Positions 25,378-34,464 of a DNA stretch of 64,000 bases are shown piece after piece (the first letter of the stretch is position 1; each line of letters begins with the position of its first letter). This stretch comes from Burkholderia cepacia (lineage in GTDB: Bacteria > Pseudomonadota > Gammaproteobacteria > Burkholderiales > Burkholderiaceae): NCBI RefSeq assembly GCF_001718835.1, contig NZ_CP013444.1:2046001-2110000 (forward strand), written 5' to 3'. The translations under genes were made by a program, and so were the position numbers. Below the pieces are notes generated by a model that ran no database searches, had not been told where the DNA came from, and saw only the letters and a list, made by a program, of their open reading frames with translations.

Positions 25378-27059
25378 ACGCACGCGAACCCAACTTCACC
25401 GAATCGCGCAGCGCCCGCCTGCGCCGCATGCTCGTCAGCAGCGACCTCGAATTCCTGATGGAAGCGCACAACGGCCTGTCCGCGCGGATCGTCCGCGAGG
25501 CCGGCTTCAAGGGCATCTGGGCATCGGGCCTCGCGATCTCCGCGCAGTTCGGCGTGCGCGACAACAACGAAGCGAGCTGGACCCAGGTCGTCGACGTGCT
25601 CGAATTCATGGCCGACGCGAGCGACCTGCCGATCCTGCTCGACGGCGACACCGGCTACGGCAACTTCAACAACGTGCGCCGCCTCGTGAAGAAGCTCGAG
25701 CAGCGCGGCATCGCCGGCGTCTGTATCGAGGACAAGCAGTTCCCGAAGACCAACAGCTTCATCGGCGGCGAGCGCCAGCCGCTCGCGGAAATCGACGAGT
25801 TCTGCGGCAAGATCAAGGCCGGCAAGGATTCGCAGACCGATCCCGACTTCTCGATCGTCGCGCGTGTCGAAGCGCTGATCGCGGGCTGGGGGATGGACGA
25901 GGCACTGCGTCGCGCGAACGCGTACGCGGAAGCCGGCGCCGACGCGATCCTGATCCACAGCAAGCTGTCGCGCCCGGACGAGATCCTGCAATTCGCGCGC
26001 GAATGGAGCGGCCGCGCGCCGCTCGTGATCGTGCCGACCAAGTACTACAGCACGCCGACCGACGTGTTCCGCCAGGCCGGCATCAGCACCGTGATCTGGG
26101 CGAACCACCTGATCCGCGCGTCGGCGTCCGCGATGCAGGCGACCGCGCGCGAGATCCACGAGAGCGAAACGCTGATCAACGTCGAGGACCGCGTGGCCTC
26201 GGTCAACGAGATCTTCCGCCTGCAGGACGCCGACGAGTACTCGGCGGCCGAGCGTATCTACCTGTCGTCGTCGTCGCGCGCGTCGAACGCGGCGATCGTG
26301 CTCGCCGCGAGCCGCGGCAAGGGCCTCGAAGCCGTGACCGAAGACAAGCCGAAGGTCATGCTGCCGGTCGCCGGCAAGCCGCTGCTGCGCTGGCTCGTCG
26401 ACGGCTTCAAGACGCACGGCGTGAACGACATCACCGTGGTCGGCGGCTATCGCGCCGACGCGATCGACACGTCGGGCATCAAGCTCGTCGTCAACGAACG
26501 CCATGCGCAGACGGGCGAACTCGCGTCGCTCGCATGTGCGGCCGAACGCCTGACCGGCGACACCGTGATCTCGTACGGCGACCTGCTGTTCCGCAGCTAC
26601 ATCGTGCGCGACCTCGCGGAGAGCGAGGCCGAGTTCAGCGTGGTGGTCGATTCGTCGCTGACGGAAACCAACCAGAGCGTGCGCGATTTCGCGCTGTGCT
26701 CGGCGGCGGACGATCGCGGCCTGTTCGGCCAGAAGACCTACCTGCAACGCGTATCGAGCGACGTCGCCACGGGTACGCCGCACGGCCGCTGGATCGGCCT
26801 GCTGAACGTGCGCGGTGCCGGGGTCGAGCGCCTGAAGGCGATGCTCGCGACGCTGCAGGCGCGCGACGATTTCGACACGCTCGACATCCCGTCGCTGCTC
26901 AACGAACTGATCGCCGCCGGCGAGAAGATCGAGGTGCAGTACGTGCACGGCCACTGGCGCGGTGTGAACGATCTCGAAGACTTCCGCCGCGCGGGCGACT
27001 TCGCGCACGGCCAGACGCCGCTGTCCGAACCGGGCACCGGCAACGGGGGCGCGCAATGA
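25374..27059 (+). CDS. aepX: Phosphoenolpyruvate mutase fused to a nucleotidyltransferase domain
   Basis: 561-residue bifunctional protein. Residues 1-295 are PEP mutase, which makes the carbon-phosphorus bond by turning phosphoenolpyruvate into phosphonopyruvate; the diagnostic motif is E119-D-K-x-F-P-K-x-N-S128, with DGDTGYGN near residue 85 for the metal. Residues about 305-545 are an NTP-transferase fold (IVLAASRGKGLE, KPKVMLPVAGKPLL, SYGDLLFRS, GVNDLEDF). Its glycine loop is less canonical than in the preceding gene. PEP mutase fused to a cytidylyltransferase is known in phosphonate lipid or glycan pathways. It overlaps both neighbours by ATGA. Confidence 0.95.
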   Translation: MNAREPNFTESRSARLRRMLVSSDLEFLMEAHNGLSARIVREAGFKGIWASGLAISAQFGVRDNNEASWTQVVDVLEFMADASDLPILLDGDTGYGNFNNVRRLVKKLEQRGIAGVCIEDKQFPKTNSFIGGERQPLAEIDEFCGKIKAGKDSQTDPDFSIVARVEALIAGWGMDEALRRANAYAEAGADAILIHSKLSRPDEILQFAREWSGRAPLVIVPTKYYSTPTDVFRQAGISTVIWANHLIRASASAMQATAREIHESETLINVEDRVASVNEIFRLQDADEYSAAERIYLSSSSRASNAAIVLAASRGKGLEAVTEDKPKVMLPVAGKPLLRWLVDGFKTHGVNDITVVGGYRADAIDTSGIKLVVNERHAQTGELASLACAAERLTGDTVISYGDLLFRSYIVRDLAESEAEFSVVVDSSLTETNQSVRDFALCSAADDRGLFGQKTYLQRVSSDVATGTPHGRWIGLLNVRGAGVERLKAMLATLQARDDFDTLDIPSLLNELIAAGEKIEVQYVHGHWRGVNDLEDFRRAGDFAHGQTPLSEPGTGNGGAQ

Positions 27060-28237
27060 TCGAAGCGGCCCAGTTCGTCGAGGCCGCGCGCGAGCGCGGT
27101 TTCGACTGGTACGCGGGTGTGCCCTGCTCGTACCTGACGCCGTTCATCAATTACGTGCTGCAGGACCCGACGCTGAATTACGTGTCGGCCGCGAACGAAG
27201 GCGATGCGGTCGCGCTGATCGCGGGCGCGACGCTCGGCGGCAAGCGCGGCATCGCGATGATGCAGAACTCGGGGCTCGGCAACGCGGTGAGCCCGCTCAC
27301 GTCGCTGACCTGGACGTTCCGCCTGCCGCAGTTGCTGATCGTCACGTGGCGCGGCCAGCCGGGTGTATCCGACGAGCCGCAGCACGCGCTGATGGGGCCG
27401 ATCACGCCCGCGATGCTCGACACGATGGAGATCCCGTGGGAGACGTTCCCGACCGACCCCGAACAGGTCGGCCCGGCACTCGACCGCGCGATCGCGCATA
27501 TGGACGCGACGGGCCGCCCGTACGCGCTCGTGATGCAGAAAGGCAGCGTCGCGCCGTATGAGCTGAAGGCAAACCCGGCGGCCACGCCGCGCGCGCATGT
27601 CGTCGCGCAATCGTCGTCGCGCGCCGCGTCGGCCGAAGCCTGGCCGACCCGCCAGGACGCGCTGCAGCGCGTGATCGCGCACACGCCGGTCGATTCGACC
27701 GTCGTGCTCGCATCGACCGGCTTCTGCGGCCGCGAACTCTATGCGATCGACGATCGCCCGAACCAGTTGTACATGGTCGGCTCGATGGGCTGCGTGACGC
27801 CGCTCGCGCTCGGCCTCGCGCTCGCGCGCCCCGACCTGAAGGTCGTTGCGGTCGACGGCGACGGCGCCGCGCTGATGCGCATGGGTGCGTTCGCGACGCT
27901 CGGCACCTACGGCCCGGCGAACCTCACGCACGTGCTGCTCGACAACGGCGCGCACGAATCGACGGGCGGCCAGGCCACCGTGTCGCAACATGTTTCGTTC
28001 GCGGGTGTTGCTGCCGCGTGCGGGTACGCGTCGGCGGTCGAAGGCGACACGCTGGACGTGCTCGATGCGGCGCTTGCCGGGTCGCACGACGGCGCACAGT
28101 TCGTGCGCCTGGCGATCCGCACCGGCGTGCCCGACGGCCTCCCCCGCCCGACCGTCACGCCGGTCGAGGTCAAGACCCGTCTGATGCGGCACATCGGCGC
28201 CGCGCAGACCGAAGCCCACGTTGAAGGAGCCCATTGA
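27056..28237 (+). CDS. aepY: Phosphonopyruvate decarboxylase
   Basis: 393-residue thiamine-diphosphate enzyme that makes phosphonoacetaldehyde from phosphonopyruvate, pulling the unfavourable mutase step forward. The N-terminal pyrimidine domain has YAGVPCSYLTP and AANEGDAVALIAGA (catalytic Glu of the family) in residues 18-60. The C-terminal domain has the diphosphate and metal motif VDGDGAALMRMGAFATLG ending LLDNGAHESTGG. Length is normal for the enzyme. The start is coupled to aepX by ATGA. The neighbours before and after are the expected mutase and transaminase. Confidence 0.94.
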   Translation: MIEAAQFVEAARERGFDWYAGVPCSYLTPFINYVLQDPTLNYVSAANEGDAVALIAGATLGGKRGIAMMQNSGLGNAVSPLTSLTWTFRLPQLLIVTWRGQPGVSDEPQHALMGPITPAMLDTMEIPWETFPTDPEQVGPALDRAIAHMDATGRPYALVMQKGSVAPYELKANPAATPRAHVVAQSSSRAASAEAWPTRQDALQRVIAHTPVDSTVVLASTGFCGRELYAIDDRPNQLYMVGSMGCVTPLALGLALARPDLKVVAVDGDGAALMRMGAFATLGTYGPANLTHVLLDNGAHESTGGQATVSQHVSFAGVAAACGYASAVEGDTLDVLDAALAGSHDGAQFVRLAIRTGVPDGLPRPTVTPVEVKTRLMRHIGAAQTEAHVEGAH

Positions 28238-29301
28238 TGCTGCTGCTGAACCCCGGCCCGGTCACGCTCACCGAACGCGTGCGCCGCAGCCTGCTGCAAC
28301 CCGACCTGTGCCATCGCGAAAGCGAATTCTTCGATCTGCAGGACGAAGCACGTGCGCGCCTCGTGGCCGCGTACGAGCTCGATCCGGCCGAATGGGCCGC
28401 CGTGCTGATGACGGGCTCCGGCACGGCCGCCGTGGAAAGCATGATCGCGGCACTCGTGCCGCAGGACGGCAAGCTGCTCGTGATCGAGAACGGCGTGTAC
28501 GGCGAGCGGATCACGCAGATCGCGACGCAGTACGGGATCGCGCATGAGGTGCTGAAGCATGAGTGGATGCAGGCACCCGATCTCGCGCAGATCGCCGCAC
28601 GGCTCGATGCGGGCGGGTACTCGCATGTCGCCGTGATTCATCATGAAACGACGACGGGCCGGCTGAACGATCTCGGCGCGATTGCCGGGGTGTGTCGTGC
28701 GCGTGGTGTGAAGATGCTTGTCGATGGCGTCAGCAGTTTTGGGGCTGAGGCGATCGACTTCGCCGGCGGCGACATCGACGCGGTTGCCGCGACCGCGAAC
28801 AAGTGCCTGCACGGCGTGCCGGGCGCAGCGTTCGTGATCGTGCGCCGTAGCGCGCTGGCGAAGGCTGCGAGCCGTACTTACTACCTCGATCTCGGTCGTC
28901 TCGCGAAGCTGCAGGATCAGCGGAATACGCCGTTCACGCCTTCCGTGCATGCGTATTACGCGCTCGTCGAGGCACTGCGTGAGTTCGATGAGGCTGGCGG
29001 CTGGCGTGCGCGTCACGCGCATTACAAGGCGCTCGCCGATCAGGCGCAAGCCGGGCTCGCGGCGCGCGGCATGCCGCTCGTGCTGCCGGAAGGTGAATCG
29101 TCGGTCGTGCTGCGGGCGTATCGGTTGCCGCAGGGTGTGACGTACGAGCAGCTCCACGACGGGCTGAAGGCTCGCGGCTTCGTGATCTATGCGGGGCAAG
29201 GCGGGTTGTCGAAGGAACTGTTCCGGATTTCGACGATGGGTGCGATTCAGGCCGCTGATGTTGAGCGGTTGCTGGGTGGGTTTACGGCGCTCACGCGCTG
29301 A
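28237..29301 (+). CDS. phnW: 2-aminoethylphosphonate:pyruvate transaminase-like enzyme
   Basis: 354-residue class V PLP aminotransferase. Lys189 in TANKCLHGVPG binds PLP; TGSGTAAVES near residue 60 is the phosphate cup and the aspartate in VDGVSSFG contacts the ring. In degradation the PhnW enzyme removes the amino group from 2-aminoethylphosphonate. Here, last in a mutase-decarboxylase operon, it should run the other way and make 2-aminoethylphosphonate. The ATG at 28237 shares TGATG with the previous stop and has AAGGAG upstream. A terminator follows. Confidence 0.92.
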   Translation: MLLLNPGPVTLTERVRRSLLQPDLCHRESEFFDLQDEARARLVAAYELDPAEWAAVLMTGSGTAAVESMIAALVPQDGKLLVIENGVYGERITQIATQYGIAHEVLKHEWMQAPDLAQIAARLDAGGYSHVAVIHHETTTGRLNDLGAIAGVCRARGVKMLVDGVSSFGAEAIDFAGGDIDAVAATANKCLHGVPGAAFVIVRRSALAKAASRTYYLDLGRLAKLQDQRNTPFTPSVHAYYALVEALREFDEAGGWRARHAHYKALADQAQAGLAARGMPLVLPEGESSVVLRAYRLPQGVTYEQLHDGLKARGFVIYAGQGGLSKELFRISTMGAIQAADVERLLGGFTALTR

Positions 29302-29323
29302 CGCCCGCACCCTTCGTTGCAAC

Positions 29324-29344
29324 GGGCCCGCATGGGCCTTTTTT
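29324..29344 (+). terminator. Rho-independent terminator of the phosphonate operon
   Basis: GGGCCC at 29324-29329 pairs with GGGCCT at 29334-29339 (last pair G-T) around a four-base loop, and a T-run ends at 29344. It lies 22 bases after the transaminase stop. Confidence 0.82.
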
Positions 29345-29567
29345 CTTGCTTCGTTGTGGATTTCCGTGGAGGTCGCTTGCCGACCCGGAGCGGTCGATCG
29401 TCAACGAACGCATACAATGTCCGCTTGCAAAGTACAACAGCCGTTCGCTTCTCTGGATTGTCCGGCCGACCATCGGCCATGTCGGCCTTAGAGGTAGTGC
29501 ATGCGATGCGAACGGAAAAACCGGTCGAGACCGGTAAGAGCACAAAAATGCCGAACAAGAACCTGTC

Positions 29568-30785
29568 ATGAATAAAGTGCCAAAAAGTGTTCACAGTATG
29601 TTTGAAGCATGCACCCTTAATCGTGCAATTTACAGAGATTTGCCAAACGCAACTTACACCACGCACGAGATTGTTGATATCAACGACACGGAAAAGTTCG
29701 ACGATGCACTCGCTCAATTCTTGGTATCCGAGGAAGGTAAACACTTATCCCATGCGGGATTGTTGAGATTAATACGAAGGAGCTTGATCGAATGCAAAGA
29801 ATTTTGCGACTCTCTAGTCGCCGAGAGAGTCGCCAGCTTTTCGAATAAGCTCAATGATTTGCCGCTTGTTGACTACAAGGTGATAAAGTCATTTTACGGC
29901 GTAACGATAAATGGTAGCGACGCTCCGGTTAAATTTGGACCGCTCGTTGTGTATGAGCTGCCGCGCCACGCGAACGAAATCACGAAGCTATTGCCATGGG
30001 CCGACCACTCAGGGATTCGGGGCGAAAAGCATGAAAGGACAGTCGTTGAGTGTTCGACGAAAGCGAGAGACGAGGTAAAAGCACTGGAGTTGGCCAACAT
30101 CGTATTCAATGCCTTCGACCTGCTGATCGCGTTCTTGCTGAGTGAAAAATATACCGACCATTCGTTAGGTATTCTGCGGATGAACCTCGCCCCCCATCAA
30201 GACGCGATAATAAGCACCCGTGGCGGAATTTTTTCTGGCGACGAGGTGAGGAACTTGTCCAACGACCTCCTTGACATCTCGAATCTATCAGAGTTTCTCC
30301 CGAACGGCAGGGAGGACATGCTTGATCAATTTCTTGACATCGTCATATCACCAAAAAATGATCTAGAGAAGAGAATATCTACGGCCGTCGAATGGACTGG
30401 AGAAGCCTACTCGGACAGTAATCGATCCAGCGCTTATCTCAAGACGGTCATAGCATTGGAAGCGTTGTTGAAGATAGACGAGAAAGGCATAATCACACCG
30501 TCGATCATGTCTAGTATTGCGGAACAGTGCGCATACCTGAACGGCAGGTCAATAGAGGAATGTCTGACGATCGAAAGGAAAGTTAAGACGCTATACGGTC
30601 GGCGCTCCAAAATCGCACATACTGGTTTTACATCAGTATCGGCCAAGGATCTCCGGGAAACGCGTGCGTTTGTTCGTGACACAATATGGAATTTTCTTCA
30701 TTTTGCGAAAAAGCTGAATCTCAGCAGTGTTGACGCCTTTCAATCAACCTTGCGCCAGAGAAAATATCGGGACGGCGGTTTGTAG
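29568..30785 (+). CDS. HEPN-domain protein (Apea-like HEPN), probable defence RNase
   Basis: 405-residue protein with clearly lower GC than its neighbours. The helical last third (about 285-400) carries the HEPN nuclease motif R346-x4-H351 in LYGRRSKIAHTG, with TVIALEALL upstream, typical of the Apea-like HEPN family. The first two thirds (LPLVDYKVIKSFYG, GPLVVYELP) have no family I recognise and may sense the trigger. Such proteins usually cut RNA in anti-phage or toxin roles. The ATG at 29568 begins MNKVPKS; ribosome binding is weak. It converges on an AIPR gene. Confidence 0.75.
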   Translation: MNKVPKSVHSMFEACTLNRAIYRDLPNATYTTHEIVDINDTEKFDDALAQFLVSEEGKHLSHAGLLRLIRRSLIECKEFCDSLVAERVASFSNKLNDLPLVDYKVIKSFYGVTINGSDAPVKFGPLVVYELPRHANEITKLLPWADHSGIRGEKHERTVVECSTKARDEVKALELANIVFNAFDLLIAFLLSEKYTDHSLGILRMNLAPHQDAIISTRGGIFSGDEVRNLSNDLLDISNLSEFLPNGREDMLDQFLDIVISPKNDLEKRISTAVEWTGEAYSDSNRSSAYLKTVIALEALLKIDEKGIITPSIMSSIAEQCAYLNGRSIEECLTIERKVKTLYGRRSKIAHTGFTSVSAKDLRETRAFVRDTIWNFLHFAKKLNLSSVDAFQSTLRQRKYRDGGL

Positions 30786-31130
30786 GCAGTGGATGGCCGA
30801 TGGCTGACCGCTCGTCTGTCGCCTTCGACGCGCTCTCAACCGACCGCCCCTGCCAAAATGACGGCCATTCGGCAGATGATCAGTGACTGATCGCTTCGGG
30901 CGATGAGCCGCCATCGACTCTGCGAGAGTCACTGGCCGTTTCCGGAGTGCTACCGACGCTTGAATGTCAAACTGCACCTTTTACTGAACCTCGCCTCCTG
31001 GCCGACTGCTGCCCGATGCGGTCGGCCGAGTCCGACCCGCTCACGCCACTCCGTCATTAACTGCAGTGATGTCCGCTTCCGAGATACAGCGGACTCACTG
31101 TTGACGGCATCCTTAGGGTCACGCGCGGAG
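30786..31130. other. Non-coding spacer in the defence island
   Basis: About 345 bases with no plausible gene. Words such as AATGACGGCCATTCGGCAG and CACTGGCCGTTTCCGG look like degenerate intergenic filler, and similar phrases occur around 33.2-33.4 and 34.3-34.4 kb. No RNA or attachment site was recognised. Confidence 0.4.
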
Positions 31131-31166
31131 AACAAACAAAGCCCGCTCCTATAATGCGAAGCGGGC
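31131..31166 (-). terminator. Rho-independent terminator for the AIPR gene
   Basis: GCCCGCT at 31141-31147 pairs with AGCGGGC at 31160-31166. On the leftward strand the stem is followed by TTTGTTTGTT (31131-31140), suited to end transcription from the AIPR gene, whose stop is about 65 bases away. Confidence 0.68.
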
Positions 31167-31231
31167 AGCCAATCTCATACTCGCGCGAAGCCTCGCGGTA
31201 ACGTTAGTCACCTCGCTTCGCTGCGGATTTC

Positions 31232-32995
31232 TCACGCTCGCTTCCTAGCTATCTTCCCCTTCTTCGCAAGCACTTGGCGAGCTGCAGCCATTGTTTCCTG
31301 AGCAAATCGAGCGCGCTTGAGTTCATCATCTGTCGGGAAACCCAAATCATCGATGATTTTCTGACAGCGTTCAAAAATCTTAATGTAAGACTTCGTCTCA
31401 GAATTCAATGCGTCAATCAATTTCAACGCATAGGCCTCCGCCTTCTTTGAATTAGGCGCCGGAGTATCCATCTCGCCAACGCATAGCCATTTGAAAAGTT
31501 GAATTACATGCCAGCGCGCCTTAATGTAGTTTTGTGCGCCGATCTTTCGGCCATTAATCAATGTCTGATATTTATACAACACCAAACATGCGGCATAGTA
31601 ATAAGCCTCATGATCACCCTCGCGAAACAAATTATCTCCACTGGCCGAAAATATAGTAGCCACGTATCTCGCCGCATTATGCGGAAGATCAAGAAACATA
31701 GCCGCATAGCACCGCGCAACTTCACGAACGTCGAATATCCGGGTTGACTGATAGCCCACGTTTTTGAACTCACCCTGTCGCCGCTCGAAATGAATATGAT
31801 TTTCCGGTGCCCGCCCTTGATTTTGAATCTTAAAATATTTTTGCACCAGCTTTGCTTTTTCGCGAAGGCCAAAGAACGCTTCTTTAGGAATGTCGGATTG
31901 ACTGTTTGTCGCAGCTATAATATCACTGGACGCATCGTTTTCTGGCGACTCAATGAATTTCACCACAACATTCACGGAATCGGTCAAGAGCAGTTTGTTT
32001 TCATGCAACGTGCTGCTCGTCTGGCATCCGTTAATAATCTGATAATTGACAAGTTGAAGATCTTTGGTGTTTGGCGTTAAGGTCAACTCCGGCGCAACAA
32101 CGGTAATTCCATTATTTAAGACGGAGAACAGGGATTTTTTTTCGCCATCTTGCAACGTCTTTTTTATGGCCGAATTAACGTCGTTGCCACTCCCAAGAAA
32201 CGATCTGACATTTTCCTCAAATACAGATTCGCGCAGATTTCCGTCTGGATCCACTAGCAACGCATCGACCAAATTACGTGCGTTCACAATCGCGACGTAG
32301 GATTGTGGAATGCCCGGCATCGCAGGCATCCCAAAGTAGTCTATGAGTTTGAGCTTCGCCTCATTCTTTTCAGAGAGTTGAGCGTAATATCTGATCAACT
32401 CACTGCGACCAAGGGGACTCACATCAACGGAATAGAAAAATTCAATCCCTTTTATATAACGCTCAATAATACCGAAGGCAGCTTTGATTTCGCGCTCAGC
32501 CGAATAAACGCCCGAAGTGCAGTAGTAGATAATACAATTAGGTCGTCGATTTTTGACTTTTTTCAGATTTTGCAGGACAATTTTGAAAATTTGGAGCGCT
32601 TCAGTATTAAATTTACCGTTTGGCAACTTAGGATCTAAGGAGAGGAAATCCTCAAGCCCCAGCTTGAAGTTGGCAATCTCATCCTTCTTGAACTGCTCGC
32701 CGCTTTTTATTTGGGTAAAGATTATGTCGACAGGTAAATTGGTTTTGTGCGTCTTAAACACCTCGATCGCATCATCGACCGTTGTGATCAGATCGCCGTC
32801 TATCAACACAGCCAGCCCATCTATGGATGCATCATCCTCGTCCGTGGTAACATCGGCCGGGCTGAATCGGCCGAAATAATGCTTAGAGGTCACGCAATAA
32901 TTACAAAATCGCTCAAACTTCTTCGAGACATCCAGATCTTCGTATTCAAAATCTCGCGCCAGTTCTTCGACGTGATTTTTCAAAATTATGTGCAT
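31232..32995 (-). CDS. AIPR family protein (abortive infection phage resistance)
   Basis: 587-residue protein of the AIPR family. Conserved segments are LFSVLNNGITVVA (about 290-302), YQIINGCQTSSTLHE (about 318-332) and NQGRAPENHIHFERRQGEF. The first 150 residues include DGLAVLIDGDLI and VDIIFTQIKSGEQF, reminiscent of a restriction-endonuclease-like core. Family members confer phage resistance through abortive infection and are often found with other defence genes. GC is near 42%, far below the core. The ATG at 32995 has no strong Shine-Dalgarno. A terminator lies downstream. Mechanism unknown; family assignment firm. Confidence 0.85.
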   Translation of the reverse strand: MHIILKNHVEELARDFEYEDLDVSKKFERFCNYCVTSKHYFGRFSPADVTTDEDDASIDGLAVLIDGDLITTVDDAIEVFKTHKTNLPVDIIFTQIKSGEQFKKDEIANFKLGLEDFLSLDPKLPNGKFNTEALQIFKIVLQNLKKVKNRRPNCIIYYCTSGVYSAEREIKAAFGIIERYIKGIEFFYSVDVSPLGRSELIRYYAQLSEKNEAKLKLIDYFGMPAMPGIPQSYVAIVNARNLVDALLVDPDGNLRESVFEENVRSFLGSGNDVNSAIKKTLQDGEKKSLFSVLNNGITVVAPELTLTPNTKDLQLVNYQIINGCQTSSTLHENKLLLTDSVNVVVKFIESPENDASSDIIAATNSQSDIPKEAFFGLREKAKLVQKYFKIQNQGRAPENHIHFERRQGEFKNVGYQSTRIFDVREVARCYAAMFLDLPHNAARYVATIFSASGDNLFREGDHEAYYYAACLVLYKYQTLINGRKIGAQNYIKARWHVIQLFKWLCVGEMDTPAPNSKKAEAYALKLIDALNSETKSYIKIFERCQKIIDDLGFPTDDELKRARFAQETMAAARQVLAKKGKIARKRA

Positions 32996-33527
32996 ATTTT
33001 CCCCGATGCATCATTAAGTGAGAACGCGCGCGGCGCCTACCGTCGCTCTTTTTCAAAGTGCGCATCATCATACACCAAGAAGCGAAAGACAGTGGCAATT
33101 GGACATAGTGCATTTCAGATCCTATTGTCGCGAGTGCTGGGTGGTCAGCAAAATCAAAGTGGCAAGCACCCTTATCTTTGGCATTAAAAAGCTCTGTCAG
33201 GTGCCGCAGTGAAGCGGTCGTTTGAACGTCTGAACGACGACTCATGTGAAGGGCTGCTTGTGGCCGGCAACCGCCGGTGGTGACAGCCGGAAACCGACCC
33301 ACTTCGGCCTGTCGCCCCAGATCGACGACAATGACGGCTTCCAACATACAACTGTCGCTCGCGCGACGTCAGCTTCGTCCGGCTATCGAACGCGCGCGCT
33401 TTTGATCCAACGCATCCTTCGTTTGGGCGCACCTCGCTACCCACTCGTGCTGCTTCCGACAACGCGAGGCAAGCCCTGTGAGATACTGCATCGGAGGCCT
33501 TTGCCGCTGTAAGCAGCTTCTATTGTC
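32996..33527. other. Non-coding spacer between AIPR and FGE-like genes
   Basis: About 530 bases with no supported gene. AT-rich near 33.0 kb, where the leftward AIPR promoter should lie; GC-richer filler follows (33.19-33.45 kb) with phrases such as AATGACGGCTTCCAAC shared with other spacers in this block. Confidence 0.4.
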
Positions 33528-34229
33528 ATGGAGAAAATGGAACATCTGTCTGAAACACTCGATATACAAACGATACGCGTTCCCGCAGGAACGATTGCAT
33601 TGAGGGACGACAGAATTGACCGTAGATGGTCTGTCGACCTACCGCACTTTTTGATCGGCCGCTATCCCGTCACTCAGGCGCAATATGCTGCGATAACCGG
33701 ACAATGGCCATCGTCAAATGTCGCCGCGCAATGTCCAGTAGTCAACGTATCCTGGATTGATGCCGCCCAGTTCTGCAACATGCTTTCAAAGGCGGCCGGC
33801 CTTCTCGACTGTTATGAATTTCATGGCGATGGAACGGGGGCTTCTCTTGTCCCGGAAAGTAACGGCTATCGCCTGCCCACCGAAGCTGAATGGGAGTACG
33901 CTTGCCGCGCCGGAACAAATGGTCCGAGATACGGCAAACTCGGCGATATAGCCTGGTATAGAGAAAACTCGGGGGGGCACACGCATGAGGTGGGTCAAAA
34001 GCAAGCAAATGACTGGGGGCTTTTCGACACGCTAGGAAACGTTTGGGAGTGGTGCGCCGATCTATACGACCCGGAAGTCTATGGTTCGTATCGCGTGTTT
34101 CGTGGCGGTGGTTGGGCTGATGCCGAACGAGGCTGCCTTGCTACGAATCGACGTCGTAGTCATCCGACATTTGCAATCGATGATCTTGGCTTTCGGGTTG
34201 CCCGATCGCTTGACGCTCGTGATGGGTAA
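33528..34229 (+). CDS. Formylglycine-generating enzyme-like (SUMF1/FGE-sulfatase domain) protein
   Basis: 233-residue protein formed almost entirely of an FGE-sulfatase domain: RYPVTQAQYAAIT, VNVSWIDAAQFCNML, YRLPTEAEWEYACRAG, DTLGNVWEWCADLY and FRGGGWADAERGC...DLGFRVA. In true formylglycine-generating enzymes two cysteines bind copper; here the first position is Asp and only the second (ERGC) remains, so sulfatase activation is doubtful. Many such domains serve in other modification or defence systems. Two possible ATGs (33528 and 33537) are nine bases apart. It stands alone between AIPR and a secreted protein. No sulfatase is near. Confidence 0.82.
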   Translation: MEKMEHLSETLDIQTIRVPAGTIALRDDRIDRRWSVDLPHFLIGRYPVTQAQYAAITGQWPSSNVAAQCPVVNVSWIDAAQFCNMLSKAAGLLDCYEFHGDGTGASLVPESNGYRLPTEAEWEYACRAGTNGPRYGKLGDIAWYRENSGGHTHEVGQKQANDWGLFDTLGNVWEWCADLYDPEVYGSYRVFRGGGWADAERGCLATNRRRSHPTFAIDDLGFRVARSLDARDG

Positions 34230-34464
34230 TCGCGAGCACATCCGGCTTTGTCGACCAGCAGTGTTGGACGAATCTGTGGCTTGCCCGACAGCGGGCTGTT
34301 GAAGCACATCAAGTAGCGACGCGACCGAGGGAACATCCGTTATCCAAGGCGCACCGGACATTCGAACGTCCGCCTGAGCACGCGGTTGAACGACCGAAAG
34401 TGGCCGAACACCGACAGTCTGAGCCGCGTTCCCCCCGGTAATCCACGATGAACTTCTTTCAGCC

